From DYIU01 sp038326775 (GTDB taxonomy: Bacteria > Actinomycetota > Geothermincolia > Fen-727 > Anoxymicrobiaceae): 64,000 bases of DNA. The translations under genes were made by a program, and so were the position numbers. The stretch is taken from assembly GCA_038326775.1 (NCBI GenBank), contig JBBQKJ010000004.1:1-64000 (forward strand). Direction: 5' to 3'. Below, in pieces: positions 34,547-42,429 of the stretch. Within the stretch, counting starts at the first letter, position 1, and the number at the start of each line of letters is the position of its first letter. The notes beneath the pieces were generated by a model. It was given only the letters and a program-made list of their open reading frames with translations. It was not told where the DNA came from and made no database searches.

Positions 34547-35514
34547 GTCTCCTCGCCCCGGAGCTCGGCGACCTCAACCGGGACGGGGACCCCGTCGAGC
34601 ACCTCGGCCATTATCCCCGCCGCGTCCCGCAGCGAGGTCCGGGCGCGCTCCCTGGTAACGAAGCGGTGAGGCAAAACGCGGCAGGCCATCTCCTTGACGT
34701 CGTCGGGGGTCACGTAGTCGCGCCCGTCGAGAAGCGCCGAAGCCTGCGAGCTGCGCACCAGAGCGAGGCTCCCGCGGGGGCTCGAGCCCAGCAGGAGAGC
34801 GCTGTGGTTCCGGGTGGCGTGGACTATCGACACCGCGTAGTCAAGCAGGTCGGCCTCGACGTGCACCTCTTTCACGGCCGCCTGCAGCTCCCTGACGTCG
34901 GCGACGCTCAACACCGGCTCCAGGGTGTCGATGGGATGCCTTACCATCTGGTCGGCGGCGATCTCCTTCTCGGTCTGGATGGAGGGATAACCGAGGCCCA
35001 CCGAGATCATGAACCTGTCGCGCTGGCCCTCCGGCAGCGGGTAGGTCCCGTAGAACTCGATGGGATTCTGGGTCGCTATCACGAAGAACGGCTCGGGCAG
35101 CATGTGTGTCTGGCCGTCGACGGTCACCTGGTGCTCTTCCATCGCTTCAAGGAGGCTCGACTGCGTCCTTGGCGTGGTTCGGTTGATCTCGTCTATGAGC
35201 ACGATGTTCGCGAATATCGGCCCTGGCTGGAAATCGAACTCGCCGGTCCTCTGGTCGTAGACGGACACCCCGGTCACGTCGGACGGGAGTAGGTCCGGGG
35301 TAAACTGTATGCGCTGGAAGGAAGCGTCTATCGAGCGGGCGAGTGCCCTGGCCAGCATGGTCTTGCCCACCCCGGGGACGTCTTCTATGAGGAGCTGGCC
35401 GTTACAGATGAGCGCGGTAACGGCGAGCTCGACGGTCTGGCTCTTGCCCTTTATTACTCTCTCGATGCTGGCACAAAGGGCCCGTGCCTTGCTCTGCGCT
35501 TCAATACGGTTCAT
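34543..35514 (-). CDS. MoxR-family AAA+ ATPase
   Basis: A 323-residue AAA+ chaperone-like ATPase. Walker A is EDVPGVGKT (near residue 50), Walker B is VLIDEINRTTP, and sensor 1 lies in FFVIATQNPIE. The start ATG 35514 (MNRIEAQSKARAL) has GAAGGTGAA upstream; the longer frame to 35592 overlaps the promoter. First gene of the MoxR-DUF58-transglutaminase operon, where it probably remodels a vWA-domain partner. No methanol dehydrogenase or other classical MoxR client is nearby. Confidence 0.92.
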   Translation of the reverse strand: MNRIEAQSKARALCASIERVIKGKSQTVELAVTALICNGQLLIEDVPGVGKTMLARALARSIDASFQRIQFTPDLLPSDVTGVSVYDQRTGEFDFQPGPIFANIVLIDEINRTTPRTQSSLLEAMEEHQVTVDGQTHMLPEPFFVIATQNPIEFYGTYPLPEGQRDRFMISVGLGYPSIQTEKEIAADQMVRHPIDTLEPVLSVADVRELQAAVKEVHVEADLLDYAVSIVHATRNHSALLLGSSPRGSLALVRSSQASALLDGRDYVTPDDVKEMACRVLPHRFVTRERARTSLRDAAGIMAEVLDGVPVPVEVAELRGEET

Positions 35515-35563
35515 TTCACCTTCATAATCGTCCAGGACGCGCCCCAGCCGTAGGGCAACATGA

Positions 35564-35592
35564 ATATTAGCAGAGCAGGGCGGGGCGGTCAT
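35564..35592 (-). promoter_or_regulatory. Promoter for the moxR operon
   Basis: On the minus strand ATGACC (35587-35592) and TAATAT (35564-35569) are 17 bases apart, 50 bases before the moxR ATG. Each hexamer matches consensus at four of six positions. Confidence 0.5.
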
Positions 35593-35699
35593 TGCTTTCG
35601 GTCACGTGCGCTCCGCGCCCGGGTTGGGTTAGACTTCAGATGAGAGTCGGTCAACCCGTTCGTCATTATCGAGGACCTTGACTCCAGGGAGGGTCGCAC

Positions 35700-36395
35700 G
35701 TGAGGCCTGACAGGCGGCCGTTCAAGGTCTGCGACAGGGTCTACCAGGTGGGCGGCCCGGAGCTTTCCCACGGGCAGGACTGCTGCGTCTACCTGGTCGA
35801 CGGCGGCGGCCCGCTGGCGCTTATCGACAGCGGCTGTGGCCCCGGCTACAAGGCGATACTCGCCAATATCATCCGCCTCGGCTTCGAACCCGAGAGGCTC
35901 GAGACGCTGCTGCTGACCCACTGCCATATCGACCACGTGGGCGCCGCGGGTTTTTTTCGGGCGGAGTACGGCGTTCAGCTCGTTGCGCACGAGAGGGACT
36001 GCCCGCCATGCGAGTCGGGCGACCGGCTCATGACCGCGGCGTTCCTCTACGAGGTCAAGTTCGAGCCGCTGGCCATCGATCGGAGGCTGACGGGAGACGA
36101 GGAGGACCTCGCGGTCGGTGACCTGGTGCTGAAGACCCTTCTGGCCCCCGGCCATACGCCGGGCTCGCTCGCGGCCTACATCGATATCAATGGAACCCGG
36201 GTTCTATTCGGGCAGGACATCCACGGCCCGTTCCACCCCGACCTGGGGTCCGACATCGGTGCCTGGCGCCTCTCCATGGACCGGCTGCTCGCCCTCGAGG
36301 CTGACATTCTCTGCGAGGGGCACTTCGGCGTCTACAGCCCGGCCGCCGCGGTCCGCGACTACATCGAGGGCTACCTCGACCGCTTCCGCCGGTAA
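35700..36395 (+). CDS. Metallo-beta-lactamase-fold hydrolase
   Basis: A 231-residue MBL-fold protein with the binuclear metal motif THCHIDHVGAAG (about residues 79-90), further ligands in APGHTPGSLAAY and GQDIHGP, and a late histidine in EGHFGVY. The fold is that of glyoxalase II-like and similar hydrolases; the substrate cannot be deduced. The GTG at 35700 has GGGAGGG upstream. It lies divergently from the moxR operon and 149 bases before padR on the same strand. Confidence 0.82.
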   Translation: MRPDRRPFKVCDRVYQVGGPELSHGQDCCVYLVDGGGPLALIDSGCGPGYKAILANIIRLGFEPERLETLLLTHCHIDHVGAAGFFRAEYGVQLVAHERDCPPCESGDRLMTAAFLYEVKFEPLAIDRRLTGDEEDLAVGDLVLKTLLAPGHTPGSLAAYIDINGTRVLFGQDIHGPFHPDLGSDIGAWRLSMDRLLALEADILCEGHFGVYSPAAAVRDYIEGYLDRFRR

Positions 36396-36461
36396 GGAAA
36401 TGCACAATATGTTGTTGGAATAGCGAGAGCTGCATACCACATATGGATTTCGGGTTGCCCA

Positions 36462-36490
36462 TTGACGTTTATATCGAACCGATATATACT
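36462..36490 (+). promoter_or_regulatory. Promoter of the padR-ino1 unit
   Basis: TTGACG (36462-36467) and TATACT (36485-36490) are separated by 17 bases. The spacer and -10 are occupied by an operator-like dyad, so a repressor binding there would block RNA polymerase directly. Confidence 0.8.
36470..36486. promoter_or_regulatory. Operator-like dyad 1 (probable PadR site)
   Basis: A perfect inverted repeat TATATCG-AAC-CGATATA fills the promoter spacer and enters the -10 box. Its ATATC half-site recurs in dyad 2. Confidence 0.7.
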
Positions 36491-36498
36491 TGCCGGGA

Positions 36499-36517
36499 AT
36501 ATATCGATTTGATATAT
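36499..36517. promoter_or_regulatory. Operator-like dyad 2 (probable PadR site)
   Basis: A perfect inverted repeat ATATATC-GATTT-GATATAT lies just downstream of the predicted transcription start and 27 bases before padR. Confidence 0.7.
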
Positions 36518-36543
36518 CGACCAGCCGGGCCTGATGAAAGGCT

Positions 36544-37140
36544 GTGAAAGTGCTCGAAATAGCGATACTCGGCCTCCTCAAGGAGAGGCCGATGCACGGA
36601 TACGAGCTGAAGAAGAGGCTCTCATATATGCTGGGCCACTTCTGGACTGTCAGCTACGGGTCACTTTATCCCGCGCTGAAGCGGCTCGAAAAGTCCGGTG
36701 CCATCGAACGAGCATACTCCGTCAAGGAGAAGACCAGGAATCGCAACGTATTCCGCGTCACCCCCAGGGGCGAGATTTCCTTCATGCGCATGCTCACCGA
36801 GAACGTGACGGTCGCATCGCTCGCCGACACCGAGAAGTTCGACCTGAGGATGGCGTTCTTCCAGTACCTGGACCCCGAGACAAGGCTCCGCCTGCTGGAG
36901 ATGAGGCGTGGGCTCCTGGAGGAACAGGTTGAGAAGTTTAAGGCCTACCGCTCCACCAACAAGGATGAGGACCTGTACCGCACGGGCCTGATGAGGCACA
37001 AGGTAAGCCAGGTCAAGAGCGATATCAGGTGGCTGGACCGCCTGATGGTCCACGAGAGGGAGACCATCGGGAAGCGCGACGGCACAACCGAGAGAAAGAT
37101 AGAGATGGAAGCTACCGGGGGACAGGTTTCCGCGGTATAG
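36544..37140 (+). CDS. PadR-family transcriptional regulator
   Basis: A 198-residue PadR protein with the N-terminal winged helix (LGLLKERPMHGYELKKRL, FWTVSYGSLYPALKRLEKSG) and a C-terminal helical dimerisation domain of the longer PadR type, containing a coiled-coil segment (about 115-170). It is expected to repress its own operon through the two ATATC dyads upstream. The GTG start follows GAAAGG. It lies 47 bases upstream of the inositol-phosphate synthase gene, the same arrangement as in mycobacteria and other Actinomycetota, so it probably controls inositol supply. The effector is unknown. Confidence 0.88.
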   Translation: MKVLEIAILGLLKERPMHGYELKKRLSYMLGHFWTVSYGSLYPALKRLEKSGAIERAYSVKEKTRNRNVFRVTPRGEISFMRMLTENVTVASLADTEKFDLRMAFFQYLDPETRLRLLEMRRGLLEEQVEKFKAYRSTNKDEDLYRTGLMRHKVSQVKSDIRWLDRLMVHERETIGKRDGTTERKIEMEATGGQVSAV

Positions 37141-37187
37141 ATTCGACCTTAACCCCGCTGGGGTTGGCGGCAAGGAGGCAAAGACAA

Positions 37188-38333
37188 ATGGCAGAAGTCA
37201 GGGTTGCGATAGTGGGAGCCGGCAACTGCGCTTCGTCCCTCGTGCAGGGGATCGAGTACTACCGCGACGCGCGTGAAGGGGACCAGGTCCCCGGGCTCAT
37301 GCACGTGAATATCGGGCCTTACCACGTAAGCGACGTGAAATTCGTGGCGGCGTTCGACGTCGACGCGAGCAAGGTAGGAAAGGACCTCTCCGAGGCTGTC
37401 TTCGAGGAGCCGAACAACACCTTCAAGTTTTCCAAGGTGCCTCCCCTGGGGGTGAAGGTTATGCGCGGCCCGAGCCTGGACGGGCTCGGGAAATACTACC
37501 GCGAGACCATAACCGAGAGCAGCGACCCGGTGGTCGACGTCTCGGAGACTCTTATCGACACTGGAGCCCAGGTGCTTATCAACTACCTCCCGGTCGGCAG
37601 CGAGGACGCCACCCGATTCTACGTGAGCGAGGCCATGGAGGCCGGGTGCGGCGTTGTAAACTGCATCCCGGTCTTCATCGCAAAAGAGGAGATGTGGCAG
37701 GGCAAGTTCCGCAAGGTCGGCCTCCCGATCGTGGGGGATGACATCAAGAGCCAGGTGGGCGCCACCATCGTACACCGCGTGCTGGCCAAACTTTTCAACG
37801 ACAGGGGCGTAACGCTCGAGCGCACCAGCCAGCTCAACGTGGGTGGTAACATGGACTTTAAGAACATGCTCGAGCGTGAGCGGCTCGAGTCTAAGAAGAT
37901 CTCCAAAACCAACTCCGTGATATCTCAGATCGACCACAAGATGGAAAGCGGCTCCATCCACATCGGCCCGTCCGACTACGTGTCTTGGCTCACCGACCGG
38001 AAGTGGGCCTACATCCGATGCGAGGGCAAAGCGTTCGGCGACGTCCCGCTCAACATCGAGTTCAAGATGGAGGTCTGGGACTCGCCCAACTCCGCCGGTA
38101 TCGTCATCGACGCGCTGCGCTGCTGCAAGCTCGCAATGGACCGCGGCCTCTCGGGCGCGCTCATGGGCCCGTCCGCATACTTCATGAAGTCTCCTCCGGT
38201 CCAGTTCTCCGACAACGATGCGCGCGACATGGTCGAGGCGTTCATCCGGGGCGAGAGCGGGGGCCTCATGACCACCGCCGAGATGGGCAACGGCAAGGAG
38301 CTCGAGGAGCTAAAGAACCCGGTCAACGATTGA
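37188..38333 (+). CDS. ino1: Myo-inositol-1-phosphate synthase
   Basis: A 381-residue enzyme of the actinobacterial/archaeal Ino1 type that converts glucose-6-phosphate to inositol-1-phosphate with NAD. The dinucleotide site is VAIVGAGNCASSLVQG near the start. DIKSQVGATIVHRVL and NVGGNMDFKNM contain the conserved lysine/asparagine active-site segments, and SDYVSWLTDRKWAYIRCEGK is family-specific. Product feeds phosphatidylinositol and possibly mycothiol-like thiols. ATG 37188 has CAAGGAGG nine bases upstream. It follows padR and is probably cotranscribed. Confidence 0.96.
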   Translation: MAEVRVAIVGAGNCASSLVQGIEYYRDAREGDQVPGLMHVNIGPYHVSDVKFVAAFDVDASKVGKDLSEAVFEEPNNTFKFSKVPPLGVKVMRGPSLDGLGKYYRETITESSDPVVDVSETLIDTGAQVLINYLPVGSEDATRFYVSEAMEAGCGVVNCIPVFIAKEEMWQGKFRKVGLPIVGDDIKSQVGATIVHRVLAKLFNDRGVTLERTSQLNVGGNMDFKNMLERERLESKKISKTNSVISQIDHKMESGSIHIGPSDYVSWLTDRKWAYIRCEGKAFGDVPLNIEFKMEVWDSPNSAGIVIDALRCCKLAMDRGLSGALMGPSAYFMKSPPVQFSDNDARDMVEAFIRGESGGLMTTAEMGNGKELEELKNPVND

Positions 38334-38383
38334 GAGTTCCGCGTGGGGCTTCGCGCCACATCCCTGGATAGCAGGGGGCCGCT

Positions 38384-38623
38384 TTGGAACACCGCGTCAT
38401 CGCACATAGCGGCTGCAGCTACTCCGAGGTTCCCCTCGAGTTCTTCATCGACCAGGAGCGCCACGTCGTCTCGCGGGTAGAAGCATCCTGGCTCGAGGAG
38501 TCCAAAGGGATGGAAGGGATGACTCGCCAGGTGTGGCGTGTTGTGGACCGGGACGGCGGGCGTTTCAGGCTCACCCGCCACAAGGTATCAGACTCCTGGG
38601 AGATAGCCGAAGACCGCGCCTGA
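38384..38623 (+). CDS. Short conserved protein (DUF6504-like)
   Basis: A 79-residue protein resembling actinobacterial DUF6504 proteins: HSGCSYSEVPLEFFIDQERH, VEASWLEES and a closing VWRVVDRDGGRFRLTRHK. It reads like a small beta-rich domain in which the RHxVxxVEASW and WRVVDRDGxRFRL strands recur; function unknown. It starts at TTG 38384 with GGGGG upstream, 50 bases after ino1, and may belong to the same transcript. Confidence 0.6.
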   Translation: MEHRVIAHSGCSYSEVPLEFFIDQERHVVSRVEASWLEESKGMEGMTRQVWRVVDRDGGRFRLTRHKVSDSWEIAEDRA

Positions 38624-38626
38624 ACC

Positions 38627-39085
38627 TCAATCACCCATCTTGAGGACCATGCAGGTGGACAGCCCCTTGGCCACCAGGCGGTCTCCCTCTGTGACATCCA
38701 CCTCGCAAACGGCTATCCTGCTCCCCTTCTGAACGACCCTGCCCCGCGCCTCGAGCAACCCCTCGACAACCGCCGAGCAGAAGTTCAGCTTAAGCTCGAT
38801 GGTGACAGGCCTCTCACTGTGTTTCTCGAGAAGCGTTTCGAGCGCGACGCCCGCCGCCGCGTCAGCGAGCGATGTTATTGCGCCTCCGTGGACGATACCG
38901 CCGACGTTCAGAAGGTGCTTGCCGGCGGGCATCTCGAACGTTGCCCAGCCGGGGCCGAGGCCCGTCACCTCGAGGCCCAGCAGCTGGTAGTAAGGCGAGT
39001 TGTCGACACGCTGGCGGACAATATCCCGGTAGCGCTCTTCCTCCTCGGGGCCCGCGGCCTCCCACAGCCTGGCGTCGGGTTCCAT
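38627..39085 (-). CDS. PaaI-family hotdog thioesterase
   Basis: A 152-residue hotdog-fold acyl-CoA thioesterase. The signature NVGGIVHGGAITSLADAAAGVAL holds the HGG motif and the catalytic acid, with VTIELKLNFCSAV after it. It would hydrolyse (phenyl)acyl-CoA, clearing stalled CoA esters. ATG 39085 follows CAGGTAGTGGCG; the longer frame to 39160 overlaps the upstream gene and is rejected. It begins five bases after the UDP-glucuronate decarboxylase stop, so cotranscription is likely, and ends three bases from the convergent DUF6504-like gene. Confidence 0.85.
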   Translation of the reverse strand: MEPDARLWEAAGPEEEERYRDIVRQRVDNSPYYQLLGLEVTGLGPGWATFEMPAGKHLLNVGGIVHGGAITSLADAAAGVALETLLEKHSERPVTIELKLNFCSAVVEGLLEARGRVVQKGSRIAVCEVDVTEGDRLVAKGLSTCMVLKMGD

Positions 39086-39090
39086 CGCCA

Positions 39091-40035
39091 CTACCTGTTC
39101 TCCCTGAACCAGGCGATGACGTCGTCGAGGCCCGCCTCCAGCTCCACCTCCGGCGCCCAACCGAGCATGCTCATGGCCTTGGAGATATCGGGCTTCCTCT
39201 GCAGCGGGTCGTCCACCGGCAGGTTCTGAAAAACCATCTCTGAGGACGAGGCCACCTTCCTCCTTATGCGTCCGGCGACGTCTATCACCCTCATCTCGTT
39301 GGGGTTACCGAGATTGATGACCTCCCCACCCGCCTCGGCGCTGGACATCGCCAGCACCAGGCCGCGGGCCATGTCGCTGACGTGGCAGAAGCTCCTGGTC
39401 TGGCCGCCGTCGCCGTAGATAGTGAGGGGCTCGCCGTCGAGCGCCTGGCAGACGAAGTTGGGTATCACCCTGCCGTCGTTCACCCTCATCCGCGTGCCGT
39501 AGGTGTTGAATATCCTGACGATGACGACCTCGACCTGGTGCTCTCGCTCGTAGGCTTTGCAGAGCGCCTCGGAGAACCGCTTTCCCTCGTCGTAGCAGGA
39601 ACGGGGCCCAACCGGGTTCACGTGCCCGAAGTAGTCCTCGCGCTGAGGGGTCACCTGGGGGTCGCCGTAGACCTCCGAGGTCGAGGCCATGAGCATTCGG
39701 CAGCCGGTCCGGCGCGCGAGCTCGAGGCAATTCATGGTGCCGAGAGAGTTGGCGCGCATGGTCTCCACCTGCATAGCGTAGTAATCGACCGGGCTCGCGG
39801 GGCTCGCCAGGTGAAAGACGCAGTCCACCTCGTAATCGAGCGGCTCGCAGGCGTCCCGCTCCTCCAGCGAGAACCCGGGGTCTTTGAGCGCGCTGGAGAT
39901 ATTGTCTCGGTGCCCGGTGGACATGTTGTCCAGGCATATAACGCTCGATCCTCTTTCGAGCAGCGCGTCGCAGAGGTGCGAGCCGATGAACCCAGCCCCT
40001 CCTGTCACGAGCGCGCGTTTGCCCGAATTGACCAT
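39091..40035 (-). CDS. UDP-glucuronate decarboxylase-like epimerase (UXS type)
   Basis: A 314-residue extended SDR enzyme. The NAD-binding motif is VTGGAGFIGSHLCDALL (about 8-24); the active site has MLMASTSEVYG and SCYDEGKRFSEAL, the YxxxK pair. NTYGTRMRVNDGRVIPNFV and GQTRSFCHVSDMARGL are typical of UDP-glucuronic acid decarboxylases that make UDP-xylose. The product would feed exopolysaccharide or cell-wall glycan. ATG 40035 follows GGAGGGAC. The thioesterase gene is immediately downstream. Other UDP-sugar epimerases of the same branch cannot be excluded. Confidence 0.85.
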   Translation of the reverse strand: MVNSGKRALVTGGAGFIGSHLCDALLERGSSVICLDNMSTGHRDNISSALKDPGFSLEERDACEPLDYEVDCVFHLASPASPVDYYAMQVETMRANSLGTMNCLELARRTGCRMLMASTSEVYGDPQVTPQREDYFGHVNPVGPRSCYDEGKRFSEALCKAYEREHQVEVVIVRIFNTYGTRMRVNDGRVIPNFVCQALDGEPLTIYGDGGQTRSFCHVSDMARGLVLAMSSAEAGGEVINLGNPNEMRVIDVAGRIRRKVASSSEMVFQNLPVDDPLQRKPDISKAMSMLGWAPEVELEAGLDDVIAWFRENR

Positions 40036-40181
40036 GTCTCGTCCCTCCTCCCGTCTCGGTGGTCCGGGCCGATGCCTGAAGCTTCCTGTGCGCAACGTGT
40101 ATCAACTTAACTTAAATGAAAGGTTTTGTCACCCGGGAGCCGATGGAACGGCGCGCGCCGTTCCGCGGCCGGCACCTGTGG

Positions 40182-40187
40182 TAGAAT
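40182..40187 (+). promoter_or_regulatory. -10 box close to the start codon (leaderless transcript?)
   Basis: TAGAAT ends 10 bases before the ATG at 40197 and no ribosome site is present between them, the arrangement seen at leaderless actinobacterial genes. The -35 region is GC-rich and unremarkable. Confidence 0.5.
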
Positions 40188-40196
40188 ACTCGCGGT

Positions 40197-41477
40197 ATGA
40201 AAGTAACCTCTCCTGAGAGGAAAAACCCAGAAGTTATTGGAACGCTGCTGGCGGCGCTGACGCTGGCGGCGCTTCTGCCGTTGTCCATCACGGCGTTCAT
40301 GGTCATCTACATCCGCGCGCGGCGCCGAGGTATCAGCTTGATAACAGGCGCGCCTCGGCCGCTCGAGCGCACTCCCGGGGTCAAGACCATGTCGGAGGTC
40401 ATGGGCCTCCTTAGGGAAGTGCCGTTTCGCAGCAGGGTTCCGACGCGCCTGGCCTTGGCCGCCTACGCTCTGCTGGACGCTGTGCCCTGTGCGCTCAACG
40501 CGGTTCGCGCGACAGCGGGTCTCATTTACCCGTACCCGGACGTTTTCGAGCCGTTGATGATCGATTCGCGGGACGGCACGCCTGTTTGCGGCCTGCTGGC
40601 GGTTCGGCCAGAAGCGGTCGAGAGGCCGGCGCTCATCTTCGTGCACGGGCTCTTCGGCAGCAAGAACTCCTACGGGATACACCAGCTCGCGCTTAAGGCA
40701 TACTACGATTGGGGCTTCAACGTGTTCGCGATGGACTTGCGAAACTTCGGCGACTCGGGACGATTCTCGGAAGCCCCCACGAGCTGGGGTTACCGGGAGT
40801 CAGACGACATCATCGCGGTCGCGGAGTACCTCGAGTCGACCGACCGCGTGAGCACCGTGGGGATATGCGGGGTCAGCATGGGAGCCGCATCTGCCCTCCT
40901 GGCGGCCGGGAGGTCGAGGATCGACAGGCCGCTGTCGGGGGGCGTGGTGGCCCTGAACGGTTACGCGGACGCCGGGAGGCAGCTGGAGTACCTCTGTGCC
41001 CTCCCCGGCTTCTCGCCGGAGGCGATGGCCAACTGGTTCTTTTTCCGCCTCCTCCTGGGCATGAAGACCCTCGCCGGCGGGCCGAGGCTGTTCACCGACC
41101 TGCGCAAGTACAACCGCGAGGTTACCGCCCAGTACTACGAGCTCGCCGAAAGCGACGTCTTCAACAAGGCAAGCCCGGTCGAGACGGTCGGAGAGGTGGA
41201 GGTCCCCTGCCTCATCGTCCATGCGCTCGACGACGGCGTCGTGCCGGTCGACGAAGCTTACGACCTGCTGGCGGCCGCGATAGACAACCCGATGGTCGAC
41301 TCTCTTATCGTGCCCTCCGGCGGCCACGCCCTGTACCAGATAACCAGCCCCGGGTGGTTCAACAAAGTCGTAGAGACGTTCTTCACCTACTGGGCGGAGT
41401 TCGGCTCGCGCCCCGGCCAGCGGACGGGCCGGGCCGGAAACGAGGGGACGGAGTCGTTCGGCAATTCGGACAACTGA
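40197..41477 (+). CDS. Membrane-anchored alpha/beta hydrolase
   Basis: A 426-residue protein with an N-terminal membrane helix (about residues 13-37) and an alpha/beta hydrolase domain from about 115. The oxyanion HGLFGSK, the nucleophile elbow GVSMGAA (serine), an aspartate in HALDDGVVPVDEAY and a histidine in SGGHALYQI form a complete catalytic set. It is related to CocE/esterase-like or dipeptidyl-peptidase-like hydrolases of unclear substrate. The transcript may be leaderless. A second alpha/beta hydrolase follows 69 bases later. Confidence 0.82.
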   Translation: MKVTSPERKNPEVIGTLLAALTLAALLPLSITAFMVIYIRARRRGISLITGAPRPLERTPGVKTMSEVMGLLREVPFRSRVPTRLALAAYALLDAVPCALNAVRATAGLIYPYPDVFEPLMIDSRDGTPVCGLLAVRPEAVERPALIFVHGLFGSKNSYGIHQLALKAYYDWGFNVFAMDLRNFGDSGRFSEAPTSWGYRESDDIIAVAEYLESTDRVSTVGICGVSMGAASALLAAGRSRIDRPLSGGVVALNGYADAGRQLEYLCALPGFSPEAMANWFFFRLLLGMKTLAGGPRLFTDLRKYNREVTAQYYELAESDVFNKASPVETVGEVEVPCLIVHALDDGVVPVDEAYDLLAAAIDNPMVDSLIVPSGGHALYQITSPGWFNKVVETFFTYWAEFGSRPGQRTGRAGNEGTESFGNSDN

Positions 41478-41546
41478 CGCTTGGAGGCAAGCGCCCGCCG
41501 CGGTGCCCGGCAACGGGGTCGGCGGGCTGGACAGATGGAGGTTGAG

Positions 41547-42341
41547 ATGACGCTGAAATCCATGGAGATACCGGCCGGCCTCGATGTCATGGAGGACGGC
41601 AAGCCGTTCTTCTTCGAGGGCGGGAAAACGGGAGTCCTGCTGATACACGGTTTCACCGGGACCACCTCGAGCATGAAGCCGATGGGCGAGTACCTCTCCG
41701 CCAGGGGCCTGACCGTTCTCGGGCCCAGGCTCCCCGGCCACGGGACGGACGTAAAGGACCAGGGACGCTTCACCTACAACGACTGGATAGCCACTGCCGA
41801 GACGGCCCTCGCCGAACTCCAGGGCATGTGCGACACGGTTTTCGTTTCAGGCCTCTCGATGGGAGGGACGCTCACCCTGTACATGGGTGAGCAGCACTCC
41901 GATACCCTGGCTGGCGTCATGCCCATCAGCGCCCCGGCGGTGCGCCTGGCGCAGGGCGCCCAGAACGGGCTGCTGAAGCTTATCCCGGTGCTCAAGCATG
42001 TCATGAAGACGTTCCCGGGGCCCGGCAACGACCTCAAGGACCCCGGGGTCACAGAGGTGGCATACGAGAAGCTGAACACCAGCGCGCTTCACGAGCTTAC
42101 CAGGCTCATCAAGTACGTCGACAGCAACCTGGGCAGGATAACCGTCCCGATCAGGATATTTCATTCGCGTGACGACCACGTCGTCCCGCCGGAGAACGCG
42201 CCGTACATCTACGAGCACGTCAGCTCTACGGATAAGGACCTCGTGTGGCTCGACAACTCCTACCACGTCTGCACCCTGGACTTCGACAAAGAGAAGATAT
42301 TCGAGACTAGCTACAACTTCATCCAGGGCATCGCCGGTTGA
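41547..42341 (+). CDS. Carboxylesterase / monoacylglycerol-lipase-like hydrolase
   Basis: A 264-residue serine hydrolase close to the Est30-type carboxylesterases. LLIHGFTGTTSSMKP is the oxyanion loop, GLSMGGTLTLYM the nucleophile elbow, HSRDDHVVPPENA the acid and DNSYHVCTLDFDK the histidine. LGPRLPGHG and the FTYNDW cap segment also fit. ATG 41547 follows GGAGGTTGAG; an upstream in-frame start at 41481 encodes Arg-rich non-family residues and is rejected. It probably hydrolyses short-chain esters or monoglycerides in the cytoplasm. Confidence 0.88.
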   Translation: MTLKSMEIPAGLDVMEDGKPFFFEGGKTGVLLIHGFTGTTSSMKPMGEYLSARGLTVLGPRLPGHGTDVKDQGRFTYNDWIATAETALAELQGMCDTVFVSGLSMGGTLTLYMGEQHSDTLAGVMPISAPAVRLAQGAQNGLLKLIPVLKHVMKTFPGPGNDLKDPGVTEVAYEKLNTSALHELTRLIKYVDSNLGRITVPIRIFHSRDDHVVPPENAPYIYEHVSSTDKDLVWLDNSYHVCTLDFDKEKIFETSYNFIQGIAG

Positions 42342-42429
42342 GCCGAGCCCGGCACACTGCCGGCGCCTCCCCCCGTTCAAGCCATTCACGGCGGCGCGGC
42401 CAGGCCTCGCAGCTAGCAGTAAACCGCTT

